From: Bimuria novae-zelandiae CBS 107.79
Lineage: Eukaryota; Ascomycota; Dothideomycetes; Pleosporales; Didymosphaeriaceae
Length of the DNA stretch: 64,000 bases
Direction of reading: 5' to 3'
Assembly: GCA_010015655.1 (NCBI GenBank)
Contig: ML976755.1
Location: 1-64,000 of the forward strand
The notes below the pieces were generated by a model. The model had not been told where the DNA came from. It searched no databases and was given only the letters and a program-made list of their open reading frames with translations. The position numbers were made by a program, and so were the translations under genes. Shown here in pieces: positions 1 to 10,521 of the stretch; position 1 is the first letter of the stretch; every line of letters begins with the position of its first letter.

Positions 1-1165
1 TCTCCGCGGTGGCCCTAGTAGGATCTACATGGACACAGTACGTATACCCGGACTCAGACGTTTGGGGGTATTCTGGAAGGAGAGCAGTGTGGGTGATTGT
101 CCCTGTTGTAAGAGGGTTGTGCGCCCCAGAGGTCAGCGCCGTAACAGAGACCCCTACATCCTAGATGAAGATGAGAACATGTTCCTAACATGACGCTATG
201 TTGCTCTTGCCTCAGTATCGCTCCTTTCCTCCTCCCAGGCATCAGCAGGGGAACCTTCTTGTGTTCTCTCTGTAGATTCTCCCACAACAAACTCGTCAAT
301 ATCACTGTTATATGATATTTCGTTCTCTATGTCAGATAGGAGCTCTCGGCTCTCAGCAATATCTAATGTATCACCTAATGTTGTTAGCAACATGTTCGCA
401 ATGTGTTCTCAACAACTTAACTCATTTTTTCGGCAGTCTTAGCGAGCAAAGTGTGTTGGGAGAATTTTGATGGGGACCTTAGTGGGTCGGCTATTTAAAA
501 AGCTAAAGCCACCAATAGCTGACTAAACTCTACCATCCAATAGATGGCCGCACCAACGCGCTTGGGCCCCCGGGAAATTAGTTGGTGGGCTCAAGTTGAA
601 GTGTGGTGGGGTTAACTGTATGCACCCCTCCAACGCCTAGTCAACAAATGTCTCAATTACTCATCCTATGCGCACCAGAGACCAGAAATCAGCCGTGCGC
701 TCGCTTCGTAGAGTCCCTTGAAACATAGTGGAGGCTAGTACATGAAGCGTTAGCAGCTGCACCCTTATCGACATTTCACAATCGTTCTCATAGGTTCGCG
801 AATACGATATGGACTGAAGGAGTCTAGACTGCGGAGGGTCGCATGGCAAAGTGTACGACCGACATTTACACCATTGCGCCCGACGCTGGGAAGACGGAGA
901 GGATGTTGGTGATTGGGTTTGGGCTTCATGTGGTCTAGGTTAAGGGTTTGGGGGCGGTGGAGGGAACGGCAAGTTGAGGGTGAGTGGAATTGTATAAAGA
1001 CAAGGTGAAATTGCCACTGATCTTCACTCTTTCACTCTTCATCGGGATAGACACATTCAGATATCCAAACATACTCCGTTAACGATTCGGTTCAGTTTCC
1101 GGACTTTTCAAATCAGCGCTCAGTCATATACATCGACTTCATAAACACACACCCCAACCGCGACT
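1..1165. other. Left-edge intergenic sequence, no supported gene
   Basis: Normal-composition sequence without a recognisable gene. A minus-strand acidic reading frame at 196-393 (Asp/Glu-rich, ending near the left edge) could be the end of something outside the window, but it has no motif I know. An imperfect inverted repeat (cttgggccc / gggctcaag, 559-595) and several short frames carry no further support. The last 170 bases are the promoter of the gene at 1166. Confidence 0.5.
991..1043 (+). promoter_or_regulatory. Putative core promoter of the NmrA-like gene
   Basis: A TATA-like stretch (tgtataaaga, 991-1000) is followed by a pyrimidine-rich run (about 1020-1043), 120-175 bases before the ATG at 1166. 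This is the usual layout of a filamentous-fungal core promoter. Transcription start is inferred, not seen. Confidence 0.4.
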
Positions 1166-2029
1166 ATGTCCACAAAACAAACCATCGCCTTCTTCGGTGC
1201 AACCGGTGGCTGCGCTGGCAGCTCCCTCGCCTGTGCCCTCCGCGAAGGCTACCATTGCACAGCACGTATGTCCACCTTTCCTTCTTCACACCACCAACCC
1301 ACTAACACCCGCACAGTAGCCCGCACCCCCTCCAAGCTCGAAACCTTCCTCACAACAACCCACGCCATCCCCGCCGCCACTCTCTCCAGCCTCCTCACCA
1401 TCCACCGCGGCGACGCCAAAAACCCCGAAGACGTCGCCCGCGTGCTTGTCTCCCCGCTCTCCCCCACGCACCTCGTCTCCACCATCTACACCGCCATCGG
1501 CGCCTACCCCTCCTTCAAATGGTCTCTCAGCACGCCCTTCGTCCTCTCAGACCCCAACGTCTGCACCGACGGCGTCCGCGCCATCTTCACAGCCCTCACC
1601 ACGCTCGCCTCCGCCCAGAACATCTCTTCCACCCCCGACGGCGCCAAACCCCTCTTAATCGCGCTGAGCTCCACGGGCGTGAATGGCAAAACGCGGGACA
1701 TCCCGCTCGCATATGCGCCGCTGTACCACTTCCTCGCCGCGCAGCCGCACGCGGATAAGCGCGCGATGGAGAAAGTCATCGTAGACGAGAGCGCGAAGTA
1801 CACGCGTGGCTTCGTTATTATACGGCCGACGGCGTTGACGGATGGGGAGAAGGGCGTTGCGAAGGTGCGCGCGGGGTGGGAGTGGGGTGTTGCGGGTGAG
1901 GGGAGGGCGAAGGAGGATGGTCCGGCGATTGGCTGGGTTATTGGGAGGAAGGACGTGGGTGCTTGGGTGTTTAAGAAGGTTATTCAGGAGGGCGGGTGGG
2001 AAGATAGGTGTGTGAGTTTGACGTATTAG
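1166..2029 (+). CDS. NAD(P)-binding Rossmann-fold protein, NmrA-like/atypical SDR
   Basis: Two exons, 1166-1265 and 1317-2029, about 270 residues. The reading frame is open through the intron (1266-1316, 51 nt, GTATGT..CAG, in phase), but removing it gives the family-like run ALARTPSKLE after the first beta-strands, whereas leaving it in adds a Ser/Thr/Pro insert. The N-terminus has the dinucleotide-binding glycine motif GATGGCAG (residues 11-18) and an Arg in the ARTPSKL segment that in such folds often contacts NADP phosphate. Length fits small NmrA-like or NAD(P)H-binding proteins. Substrate is unknown: relatives are redox-sensing regulators or reductases. No signal peptide or membrane segment is apparent. 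The next gene is convergent, so there is no operon-like link. The family is well supported; the function is not. Confidence 0.85.
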   Translation: MSTKQTIAFFGATGGCAGSSLACALREGYHCTARMSTFPSSHHQPTNTRTVARTPSKLETFLTTTHAIPAATLSSLLTIHRGDAKNPEDVARVLVSPLSPTHLVSTIYTAIGAYPSFKWSLSTPFVLSDPNVCTDGVRAIFTALTTLASAQNISSTPDGAKPLLIALSSTGVNGKTRDIPLAYAPLYHFLAAQPHADKRAMEKVIVDESAKYTRGFVIIRPTALTDGEKGVAKVRAGWEWGVAGEGRAKEDGPAIGWVIGRKDVGAWVFKKVIQEGGWEDRCVSLTY

Positions 2030-3133
2030 ATGAGGAGAGTTGTTGGGGATCCTGTGCAAAGGCTGAGGAGCACTGGAGAGTACTTGTGGTTTGGGTTGGC
2101 GTTTTGACTTGGGTATATACACTTTGTGCTTTAAAGGGATGGAAGGAGGGGATAAGGATGTTGAGGTATCATGTATCTTAAGGGATACTTGGTTCACGGT
2201 ATATATGATACTTCTTTGAGCCTTGCTTTTATCGTCTGACGACCTGAATAGATTATGTGACACAGCAACCAAGAAACGCGATGATGACGTTACCAAATGG
2301 AGAGCAACAGCATCCCCTAAATTTCTATAGCCTTCCTCCCAATTACGCTCCAACGAGTCACCCCCCCAAAATGACCCCGCTCGGATCTTCCTACCCCGTT
2401 CTTGCAACCTCTTGGGTAGAGCTTTAGCTACATCCTCGTTCAGCGTCGTGCGCGCCATCATCTCAAAAGCCAACAAATTACGCGTATGTATCATAAGCGC
2501 GAGATGCTTCGGCTCTTTTTGAATACTAGACTAGTCTCTACCTCTTACACCCCTCTCTATTTCAAAACAATTAAACAAGGCCCAGTACCCATACATGCCC
2601 AAATATCCCATCTTAACTTTAACGCGGATAGTCCCCCACCCACCTTATCAAACATATCCACCATCCTCTGAAATGCCCGCGTCGTCAATATTTCTATTTT
2701 TCCCCAGCTAAGGAAGAAGAACCACACCGCGGAGCACACAGCCCCTACGCACAACGCCGGATCCGCTCTCCTATCACGGTAGCAGAAAAGTAATGTATAT
2801 TCGGGAAGTTGTATCCGAAGCAGGTTATTAGAGATCTATTGATGTGTAGGTGTGGTGTCGCAGAGGTATATTCACAGGAGGTCATGCGCGCCGAAGAAGG
2901 AAAGTTCGAACGTTTTAAGTTTAGCCGTGGTGGTACTTGTTTCGACGAGGCGGTACGACGGATTAGCAAGACGTGGAGGTGGAGATAATGCCGATGCAAA
3001 TGGTACATACACGCGAGCACGGCTATCTTTAAATGCCCTTGATCCAACTCATGATATACAACGAAGCTCAGCCATAACATCAACCGCACCATTCCCACTT
3101 CACCCGTGATTCCTTCTGAAGGCCAACGCAAGA
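2030..3133. other. Intergenic between convergent genes
   Basis: About 1.1 kb between the stop codons of two convergent genes. Short frames on both strands lack codon bias, motifs and clear splice links. I see no RNA gene or repeat. It presumably carries the two 3' ends. Confidence 0.5.
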
Positions 3134-5734
3134 CTACCACCGCCACCCACCCCTTCCCAGCCCAGCCTGATAGGAAACTGAATACCGCTCATCCCGCAAT
3201 CCGTCTGGCCTCAGACTTCCAACATGCGGCAAATTCGTATCCGTCCACCGCCGCGAGGCCTGCATGCCGTTGAGTCGTCCAATTTCCTGGAGGGAGAAGG
3301 AATTTGAGTAAGAAGAAGCGTGGGAACGGTCCGATGGTCTATAATTGTGGCTGGGAGCTCTGTAGTCGTTGTCCCGAGCTCCATCGTAGTTACTGGGAGG
3401 CATGCTCGGTGCTCCATGGTACCGATCCTGAGCCATACTGCGGTGTTGACTGTACGGATAGAGTGGTCCCGGTCCCGGTGCAGGACTATCCCGCTGCATC
3501 GGCGCATTGCTGGAAGCCCTTAAAGTTTGGTGGTGTCGATCCAGAAGGGTATTGGAAGCCGGGTAGTAGTACTCCGGATGTCTGTAGTCGTGACTAGGAG
3601 CTCTATGGTAGTTGTCGGGAGGCATACTGCTGCAATGGCTGGACGAATATAGCGATGCTGCTGCATGTCCTGGTGTAGGACTCTCCCGCTCCATTCGCCC
3701 GCTGCTCGGAGCCCTTGGATTATCCGAAGAATGAAGCGATCTCGGCGTCGGACTCGCAAACCGTCTTGATGCCATGCCGTTTCCCATACTGCGTGGTCCA
3801 CCCGGCGCGCCCGGGACACCCAAACTAACTTCTACCTCAGCCCCATTTTCGTCTTCGTCTTCGCGACCCCGCTTCCCGGTCAGCCGGGGAATCCTATATC
3901 CCGCAGGCATACTCGGTTTGAGCCAGGGATCCAGGGCAGGATTAACCATGCCATGCGCCAGTGACGTCCCTTTCTGCTCGCGCTCAACCTGGCACGGGCG
4001 GCAGATCTGCCATGTACACGCTTTGCAGCGGCGCATCGCATCCGTCGTGTTGCGCTTATCACATACGGAGCATTTGGCCGTGTGGATGGTGACGAAGGTG
4101 AAGGCGGCGGGTTCGGCGCTGCATTGGGCGTGTGTAGGAGATACACCATCCAGCTGCGGTGGTGCGTCTTCTTGTGTGACATCCCCTGCGCTTGCATCTT
4201 CTTCCTCGGAAGCGATTCGTGATTCTTGCTGCTGCGGGAGTGGGGTTTCCAAGTCGCCATCCTGGTCACGGAGGGGAGGAGACTGGGTTTGGACACCCTC
4301 CCTCTCTTCCCTCGCCGCCTTCCTCGCCTCCGCCTTTTCAATCCCCATCTCCCACGCCCTACACACCATTCCCCCGCACGCCATATACGGCAGCGTAAGC
4401 ACATGTCTCAACTTGATCACGACATCCACGCCCACCGTCTCCTTCTCCTCATTGATCCTCATCCTCGACCTCTTCAGATCGAGCTCTTCCCGCTTACCCT
4501 CCCCTAACGTCTTCTCCTCATCTTCCACCTTCCTCTTCGGAAACGTCCCGTTGCTCTTCCATTCATCAAGCGTTCTGGAATCCAAATTCTGCGGTCCAAC
4601 AGATTTTAGAGGGACCCTCAGAGCCTGCACCAGCGCCCGCGTATGCAGTACATTAAGCTCAAGTCTGGGGGTGAAGGTATCCCTCACACCGAGATACCAT
4701 ACCAGACACTGCGTCAGACACCTCGCATCCACGCCGGACGGGAGGTGCTTCACGCCCTGCAGCAAATCCTCGAAGGTCGGTACAACGCACCCGCGAAACA
4801 CACCATTAATATGACCGAGTGTAATCTGATCTGTATACATATTCCTGTCGGGTCGCCCTTTGTAGGCGGAAATTTTAATCCCAGGGAGGGTCGACTTGAT
4901 GCTGTCGCGGATGAACTGGTTCATGTTGGTAATGGACAGCGGATGTTTCTCCACCCCGCGGAAAAACGCTTGCATGGCGATGATGGAGTCGCCGAGGAAG
5001 CCATTGTTAACAAGCCGCAGGATGATGCCTTTCACTCGGATGTGGTGCGGGTAGAACGCGAGCAGCTCTTTCGCAGTCAAGGGTATGCCCGGGGGGAAGA
5101 GGGCGTCGATAGGGACAGCTGCGGGGAACCAGTGGAAGAGTGGAGACAAAGGGGGAACGGGCGTAGAAGGGGCACGTAGCGTGGTGCGAATGGTGAGCAT
5201 GTTGAAGGGTCGTGATTCGTCGGTCCATCGACGCTGATAGGGGGCAATGTAGCGGCGAGGAGTGGCTTGCGTGGAGGTGGTGATAGAGGCGGCGTCGGAG
5301 ATGTCGGGCTTGGGTGCTGGTGTTGCAGAGCGATTGGAATGCGGCGATGGTGGTGCTTCGGACGGTGCGTCAACCATTTGCACGTCTTGCGTTTCTGTTT
5401 CGGGCTCGTGGGTGTTGTCCACCTCCTTCGCGAGGATCTTCTGCACCGCTTCTGTCCCTTCCACGGAGAACTTCAAGCAAACGACCAATCGCATCGGCAC
5501 CCACATCACCTCTTCTTCGGTATTCTCTCCGACGTGCTCCTCACTCCGCTTAAAGCTCGCGATGACATCTGCCCGGGAAATGGCCCGACACTTTCGCCGT
5601 ATCGCCTTCGCTGCGCTCTTGAGCACCCTCTTTGGTGGGCTTGTACTCGTCTTCTTAAGCGTGTTTTTCGGTGTGTCGCTTTTCACAGATCGCGCTGGGG
5701 TCCTGCGAGCCGGGCCCGGCGTGTCGAGGTCCAT
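3134..5734 (-). CDS. Conserved-looking Cys-rich (zinc-binding) protein, function unknown
   Basis: Single uninterrupted frame of 866 residues. An in-frame TAG upstream and no Met between it and the ATG at 5734 fix the start. The N-terminus is basic and Ser/Thr/Pro-rich. A globular part follows (about 165-460), with a long helical stretch around the segment LLAFYPHHIRVKGI. At 555-581 lies a compact Cys cluster of pattern C-x2-C-x11-C-x2-C-x4-C-x2-C, which looks like a treble-clef or RING/MYND-type zinc site, but it has no His and is too short for a canonical RING. The C-terminal 250 residues are low-complexity (Ser, Pro, Tyr, His, Arg) and repetitive, with an Arg/Gly/Trp end. No transmembrane segment is seen. 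Such architecture suggests a nuclear or chromatin-associated protein, but this is inference; I do not recognise a named orthologue. Confidence 0.75.
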   Translation of the reverse strand: MDLDTPGPARRTPARSVKSDTPKNTLKKTSTSPPKRVLKSAAKAIRRKCRAISRADVIASFKRSEEHVGENTEEEVMWVPMRLVVCLKFSVEGTEAVQKILAKEVDNTHEPETETQDVQMVDAPSEAPPSPHSNRSATPAPKPDISDAASITTSTQATPRRYIAPYQRRWTDESRPFNMLTIRTTLRAPSTPVPPLSPLFHWFPAAVPIDALFPPGIPLTAKELLAFYPHHIRVKGIILRLVNNGFLGDSIIAMQAFFRGVEKHPLSITNMNQFIRDSIKSTLPGIKISAYKGRPDRNMYTDQITLGHINGVFRGCVVPTFEDLLQGVKHLPSGVDARCLTQCLVWYLGVRDTFTPRLELNVLHTRALVQALRVPLKSVGPQNLDSRTLDEWKSNGTFPKRKVEDEEKTLGEGKREELDLKRSRMRINEEKETVGVDVVIKLRHVLTLPYMACGGMVCRAWEMGIEKAEARKAAREEREGVQTQSPPLRDQDGDLETPLPQQQESRIASEEEDASAGDVTQEDAPPQLDGVSPTHAQCSAEPAAFTFVTIHTAKCSVCDKRNTTDAMRRCKACTWQICRPCQVEREQKGTSLAHGMVNPALDPWLKPSMPAGYRIPRLTGKRGREDEDENGAEVEVSLGVPGAPGGPRSMGNGMASRRFASPTPRSLHSSDNPRAPSSGRMERESPTPGHAAASLYSSSHCSSMPPDNYHRAPSHDYRHPEYYYPASNTLLDRHHQTLRASSNAPMQRDSPAPGPGPLYPYSQHRSMAQDRYHGAPSMPPSNYDGARDNDYRAPSHNYRPSDRSHASSYSNSFSLQEIGRLNGMQASRRWTDTNLPHVGSLRPDGLRDERYSVSYQAGLGRGGWRW

Positions 5735-6403
5735 TGCGCCGTCGAACCTCTTGCCTATATCACCTGCGGGACGTGATTCTTGCTTGCCTCCGTATCCCTA
5801 GTCCTCCTCTTTCAGTGCCCTTGCTTCCGTCTCTTACCCGCAGTATGATGACACTAAATGTCCGTTGTGTATCTCCAGTCACAGTGGCGCGTTGCGTGCT
5901 TCGAGCAGTGCTGCGGGCGAAACGCGCCTACGATTCTCGTGTATCAACTGTATTGCGTGCGTCGTCGGCAACGCGTACGGTGTGTTTATACAAGTAGGCG
6001 GTGTTTGTCGCGCTTGCGCGGTGAGTGTGGGCGGTGGTTTGTTTACGCGAGATGGGGTGAATGGGCGGCTATGCGTCGAGGGCAGGCGACTGCAACGATG
6101 ACATCGGAAGCGTATGCGTAAGCTGAGACTTTCAACCTTCAAGATGAGTGTGGTAAGTACCTGAACTGATCAAACAGCCACGCGCCTCCGGCTTGCCAGG
6201 TCGAGCCTCCACTGTGAGTCAGCCTCCCTCCTCATTCATCTGATTCAGATTGTTCGAGCGGGGTCTCATAGTCTGCAGTGCTGTCAGCGAGCTCGCCATA
6301 CCTGAATTGTTTGACTCACTGGACCTGGGCCTTGTGTATCGCAGAGCAAGTTGCAGGCCGCAGAGCGCACCCGATGACTGCCGCTGCATCAAATTCTCGC
6401 ATT

Positions 6404-6508
6404 TTGTCCATGACGAAAGTGAGAGGTCGAGTGCAAGAGTGATTCCCTTCTTTACGTCCGAAAATTCGGCCTTTGTTGGTAGCTCCTTCCCTCCGTAGAA
6501 GCTCCTGC
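6404..6508 (+). repeat. Direct repeat copy 1 (diverged)
   Basis: Starts with ttgtccatgacgaa and ends with agaagctcctgc. The same landmarks, in the same order and at similar spacing, recur at 6580-6691. Between them runs of similarity such as gtcgagtg and a ggcctt..ttgg block are shared. Not coding as far as I can see. Confidence 0.6.
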
Positions 6509-6579
6509 TTCAGCAGTCCCGACAGCCAAGACAGAGGCGGGCCCAGAGAGCCTGTTGAGTAGCTCCCCGGAGCGCGCTG

Positions 6580-6691
6580 TTGTCCATGACGAAGTCGAGT
6601 GTAAGACCCACATGCATCGATCGATGAAGTGCGGAGAAGCCGATATATAAGGCCTTCATTGGCGGCTCTTTCTGTCTACAGAAGCTCCTGC
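6580..6691 (+). repeat. Direct repeat copy 2 (diverged)
   Basis: Second copy of the roughly 105-112 bp unit at 6404-6508, with a spacer of about 70 bases. Probably a local tandem-type duplication. No transposon ends are visible. Confidence 0.6.
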
Positions 6692-6927
6692 CTGAGTATG
6701 TCAGCCAACCAGCTCCCATCTGCTCCGCAAACTCACCGAATGTGTTATAAAGTGGATTGAACGCGGAGACATTAAGTATGCTAGTTCTAAACAATATGTG
6801 CCGGATGTATACCGCTCGCTAAGATGCTCAAAACTCACAAACCATCTGCTCCTCAAACTCATATCCACCACTTCCGGGTATCCAGCATCCCCACCAACTA
6901 AAAGAACAGCGTAGTCGCACCATACCT

Positions 6928-9900
6928 CTATGTCTGCGCCTGCGTCTGCGTCCGTCCCCCATTTTTCTTTGCCCCCGCACTCTCCTGAATCCTGAAATCT
7001 TCCCCACTAGCCCCCTGAACCTTTTCAATCGCATTCTGTATAGACAACACCCAATGGTCCCTCTCGGCTCTACTCCTCGCCCTGAAAACCACGTTGCGCC
7101 CTTTACCCCCCAGCTTCGCGACCCTCTTCAACTTCGTTCTCTTCCCGCCTTTCCGCTCCCTCTCGCCCTCGCCAGCACCCTCCTCCGCGCGGAACCACGA
7201 CTTCGATTTCCCGTACCAGACCACAAACGTAGTCATGACATCCTCGTCCGTGCTCGTCCAGCCGTCTTCGAGATAAATCTTAGGCAGCGCGTGATGGCCG
7301 GGCTTGTTGGAGTCGAAGGTTTGGTTCTGGTACAGGAGGTCTGATTCTGTGAGGAGACCCGAGTAGACGTAGCAGTCGCGGAGATCGAGGTTGGCCATGC
7401 GCTCGTGGTGGATGTGTGCGAGCTGTTTGCCTGTGCCAGAGCGCAGGACGTCCTGGAATATGAGGAGCGTGCCTGCTGCGAGCAAGACGCTGCAGCGCGT
7501 GAATGGCGCGTGGATGCGTGGCTTGCGATACAGCGTCCCACTCATGTGTATGCTGCGACATTCTGCTATACCACATATGTTGTAGAGCAATGGGGAGGCA
7601 TACGACTGTGTGACTTCCCATTTCTTGGCGAACTGGCCAACGTAAGCCTCAGCTTCCTCGTCGATGTTCAGCGCCGACAAGTTCCGCGCACGAGTGGACT
7701 TGTAGAGCGATATGTCGGCGTACGTGCGGTGTTTCCAATACTTTACTAGGGCGCGGAGGTGCTTGATCCAGTCTTTGCGGCGTTCCTTGTCGGCAGCCTG
7801 AGACAAATTAGTAGTGAGCGGGAGTGAGGAGTGGGGACTGCAAACTTGTAAGCGGATGATGAGTCCATTACGCATCACCAGCTCGAAGGTGCGGTGGATG
7901 TTGACTTCTTTGATTGCACCATCATCTCTTGTGGTGTCGTCTACTTCTTCATCGAAGTCGACCTCCGAGCCTGACTCGATTTGCTCATCAACAAGGGAGG
8001 CTCCCATCTGCGCTTTGCGTACTTTGACAACGTTGGCGAGGTTGATGTATCCGTCACAATTCAGAAGGTTCTGTAACTTGCGTTGAGCCTCGTCTGCTGC
8101 ATCCTCGTCATGTAATCTCCTGGTTTCCGATGTGCCCGAATGGCCTTCTAGCAACCATTCGATATGATTATCTTGCACCGGGAACGGATCTACAGCCCAC
8201 GTGTCGGGCGTTTGCTCTTTGATGGTGCGAGCTGATGGGACTGCTGATCGCTCTGAAGCCGGCATCCTGGGCGGCGGAGGCGGCGTTGCGTGGGTTGGCC
8301 GCGAGAAGATGAGAAAATTATCGTGAGTAGCGAAATATAGCTGCTTGTGATACATCAGACCCAACCGCCGAGTTCGCCCGCGTTGACTTGTTAGTCGAAT
8401 GAGGAAGCCTTCTACTGGGACGGGCTCAGTCAGCGTTTTATGCTTCTTGCGAGTCACTGCCGTGGTCGGGTAATGTGTTTTCGGGCGAAGCTCCAGATCG
8501 TGCGATTTCGCCATTGCAATGGTGCCGTACATCTTACGTTCATTCGCTCCGTGAATCCATTCGAGACGGTCGTAACGTTTCCAGCAGAGTCCCATGCGCT
8601 GGTTGCTAACCCACGAATCGAGTATGTCAGCCCACTCAGGCGAGTCATCCAATTGGTCAAGACACTGGGAGATCAGGGCCCGAGCAACTGCCTGCTCCTC
8701 CTGCATCGTTTTCAAGATTGCCTCTTCGTTGTCGGAGTCATTGGATTCCTGCACCTCGTTCTGAGAAGCTTCGAGCCTACTGAAGGGATCGGAAATGCGC
8801 AGACTGACGCTCATGTCGGGTACGTTGATCTGAAGTTCGTCCGCGCGTCGCCAGCCCATGACATTGCGGAGGAAGGTGTACCATTCCACAGCACTTGAAG
8901 AAGTCCGCGCCTGCATGATGAAGATTCTCGTGCCCCTGGACACCGGCATCCACACCACGACTGACTTGTCGAGAGATGAGTATAGGTTGACTTTCGTGAT
9001 CTTACGACCAAGCGGTATTTGGTAGGCGGCTTGTTTGCTGGCGTTCGGTTCTTCAATTTCGGGTATAACCTATCGATGATTAGCATTTAGAGCATCCATT
9101 AGTTGTCAGCGCGCTCACCCTAGTCTTGTACATTTGCAGCACAAAGTCAGCTCCGTCAGTCTCGGTATGCCGACATACAACCATATATTCTCTCCACTTC
9201 TCCTTGACTCTGGAATCAATCTTCTGACTTCCGTTCTCGTCGAAGTCGTCGGGCACCTCTTTTCCAGCCTCATCCACCCGTATGAGCATGCGCTCCATCT
9301 TGACTATGAGACCATCCTTGATCTTCCGCCTCCGGAGCTTCGAAGACGCCCGCTGAATCGTCATCTGCGCCTGCTTTGCCCTCAAATGGACCGACGCCCG
9401 CTTCGAATCCTCAGGAATGTCGAATTGGACCATGTGTCGCAGATTGGACCTTGTGCGTGAGAGATTCCCGCCGACACGGTCAAGCGGTCCTCCATTCGAA
9501 TCCGAAGAACCCGTCTGGTGCGACTTTCTCTTCACCCTCGCGAGGATATTCTTCGCTGGGGAGATTGGCGTAGGATTCTCGGAAGCCTTGTTACTGTCAG
9601 TCTTGAGAAGCAATGACGTGGTAGACACGGCATCTACCGAAGGCTCCGCAACGGTAGTGCTGTCCGGTGAAGGCAGTGGCCTCTTGCCCAAGCTCTTGCT
9701 CACAGTTGCCTCGGATGCAGTAGGAACTTGTAAGCCAATTACCTGTGCCTGCTCCTCCTGTGTCCGTCCTTCTTGTGGGAACGGGACAGCTTCATCGTCG
9801 TCATCGGCAGGAATTCGTTCAGAGGAGGCAGTCACAAAGGACTTGGTGCTCTGCCGGCGTCCTATACGGTCGAAATCCCCGTTCTCGGGCTCTTCCTCAT

Positions 9901-10521
9901 GCGTGAACACGCGCAAATCTTCGTCCGGCTCCGAAGCTGCATCGACGAATTCCTCCTCCTCGGGTGACATCACATCGTTCTTTTGTGCAGATCCACGAGG
10001 AATCTGCAGCGCGGGCGGAGTTTGTGCCTGTCCTGCGGAGGCTCCACTCGCGCCTCCATCTTGGCCTGCTTCATCCTCCTCCTCGATTTCTTCGGGCTGG
10101 GGAAAGCTATGCTGAAACAGAGCCGACGTGCTGGGGCCTTCGAGGCCGGACAAGCGGCGGTCGCGCGAGCCACGGCGATCGTTCGACGAGAAGGTGGCGG
10201 TGCGGCTCGAGTAGTTGATGTGCAGGTGGTGCTTGTACCAGTCGCGACGATGCGTCTTCAGCCATCCTTCCTGTAGACATGCGTCAGTTCGTACCTTCGA
10301 ACCATGGCGGGGCTGCGCACTGGAATGGGTCCGATGAAGAAGCGGCGCGACGTGACATGGAGATGGTCGGGCGTCGCGTGTTGCTGCGAGTGTTAGCTGC
10401 CAATCGCTCGAATGCGGGAGCAAGCAGGCTGTCTCACCAGGCGCTGTGCGGTGTACGAGTCCGGCGACAAAGACGCGATCTCAGAGGCGTTGTGCCATGA
10501 ATGTGGACCTTGTTCGGGCAT
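6928..10521 (-). CDS. SPO71: Spo71-like PH-domain protein (sporulation/meiosis)
   Basis: Five exons on the minus strand: 10521-10438, 10383-10321, 10270-9119, 9069-7846 and 7797-6928, giving 1130 residues. Introns are 54, 50, 49 and 48 nt, with GT..AG ends; the first carries GCTAACAC and the second ACTGAC as branch sites. The first two introns shift frame, so the gene is invisible to a single-frame scan. Splicing them produces the family hallmark RRFFIGPIP (residues 41-49) followed directly by EGWLKTHRRDWYKHHL. Later landmarks are the segments YPTTAV and PVEGFLIRLTSQRG, and two stretches that read as PH domains. In budding yeast Spo71 acts with Vps13 in prospore-membrane growth; here an ascospore role is inference. 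The start is fixed by an in-frame TAA 15 bases upstream of the ATG at 10521. No signal peptide. The middle of exon 3 is acidic and low-complexity. Confidence 0.88.

Larger units (their letters stand above)
5735..6927. other. Intergenic, promoter side of the zinc-binding gene
   Basis: Lies between the start of the 3134-5734 gene and the stop of the SPO71-like gene, both on the minus strand. It contains two diverged direct repeats (6404-6508 and 6580-6691, listed separately). Small frames here (6250-6498 plus strand, 6510-6794 minus strand) overlap the repeat, have no motif, and are not called as genes. Confidence 0.5.

Noticed and set aside
1655..2494. 279-codon minus-strand frame
   Set aside because: Opposite the NmrA-like exon and its 3' flank; proline- and arginine-rich shadow of a GC-rich coding strand, no motif.
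3774..4814. 346-codon plus-strand frame
   Set aside because: Antisense shadow of the zinc-binding protein gene; Ser-rich translation without domains.
6250..6794. Two small frames (6250-6498 plus, 6510-6794 minus)
   Set aside because: They overlap a local direct duplication, have no motifs, and no splice partners could be found.
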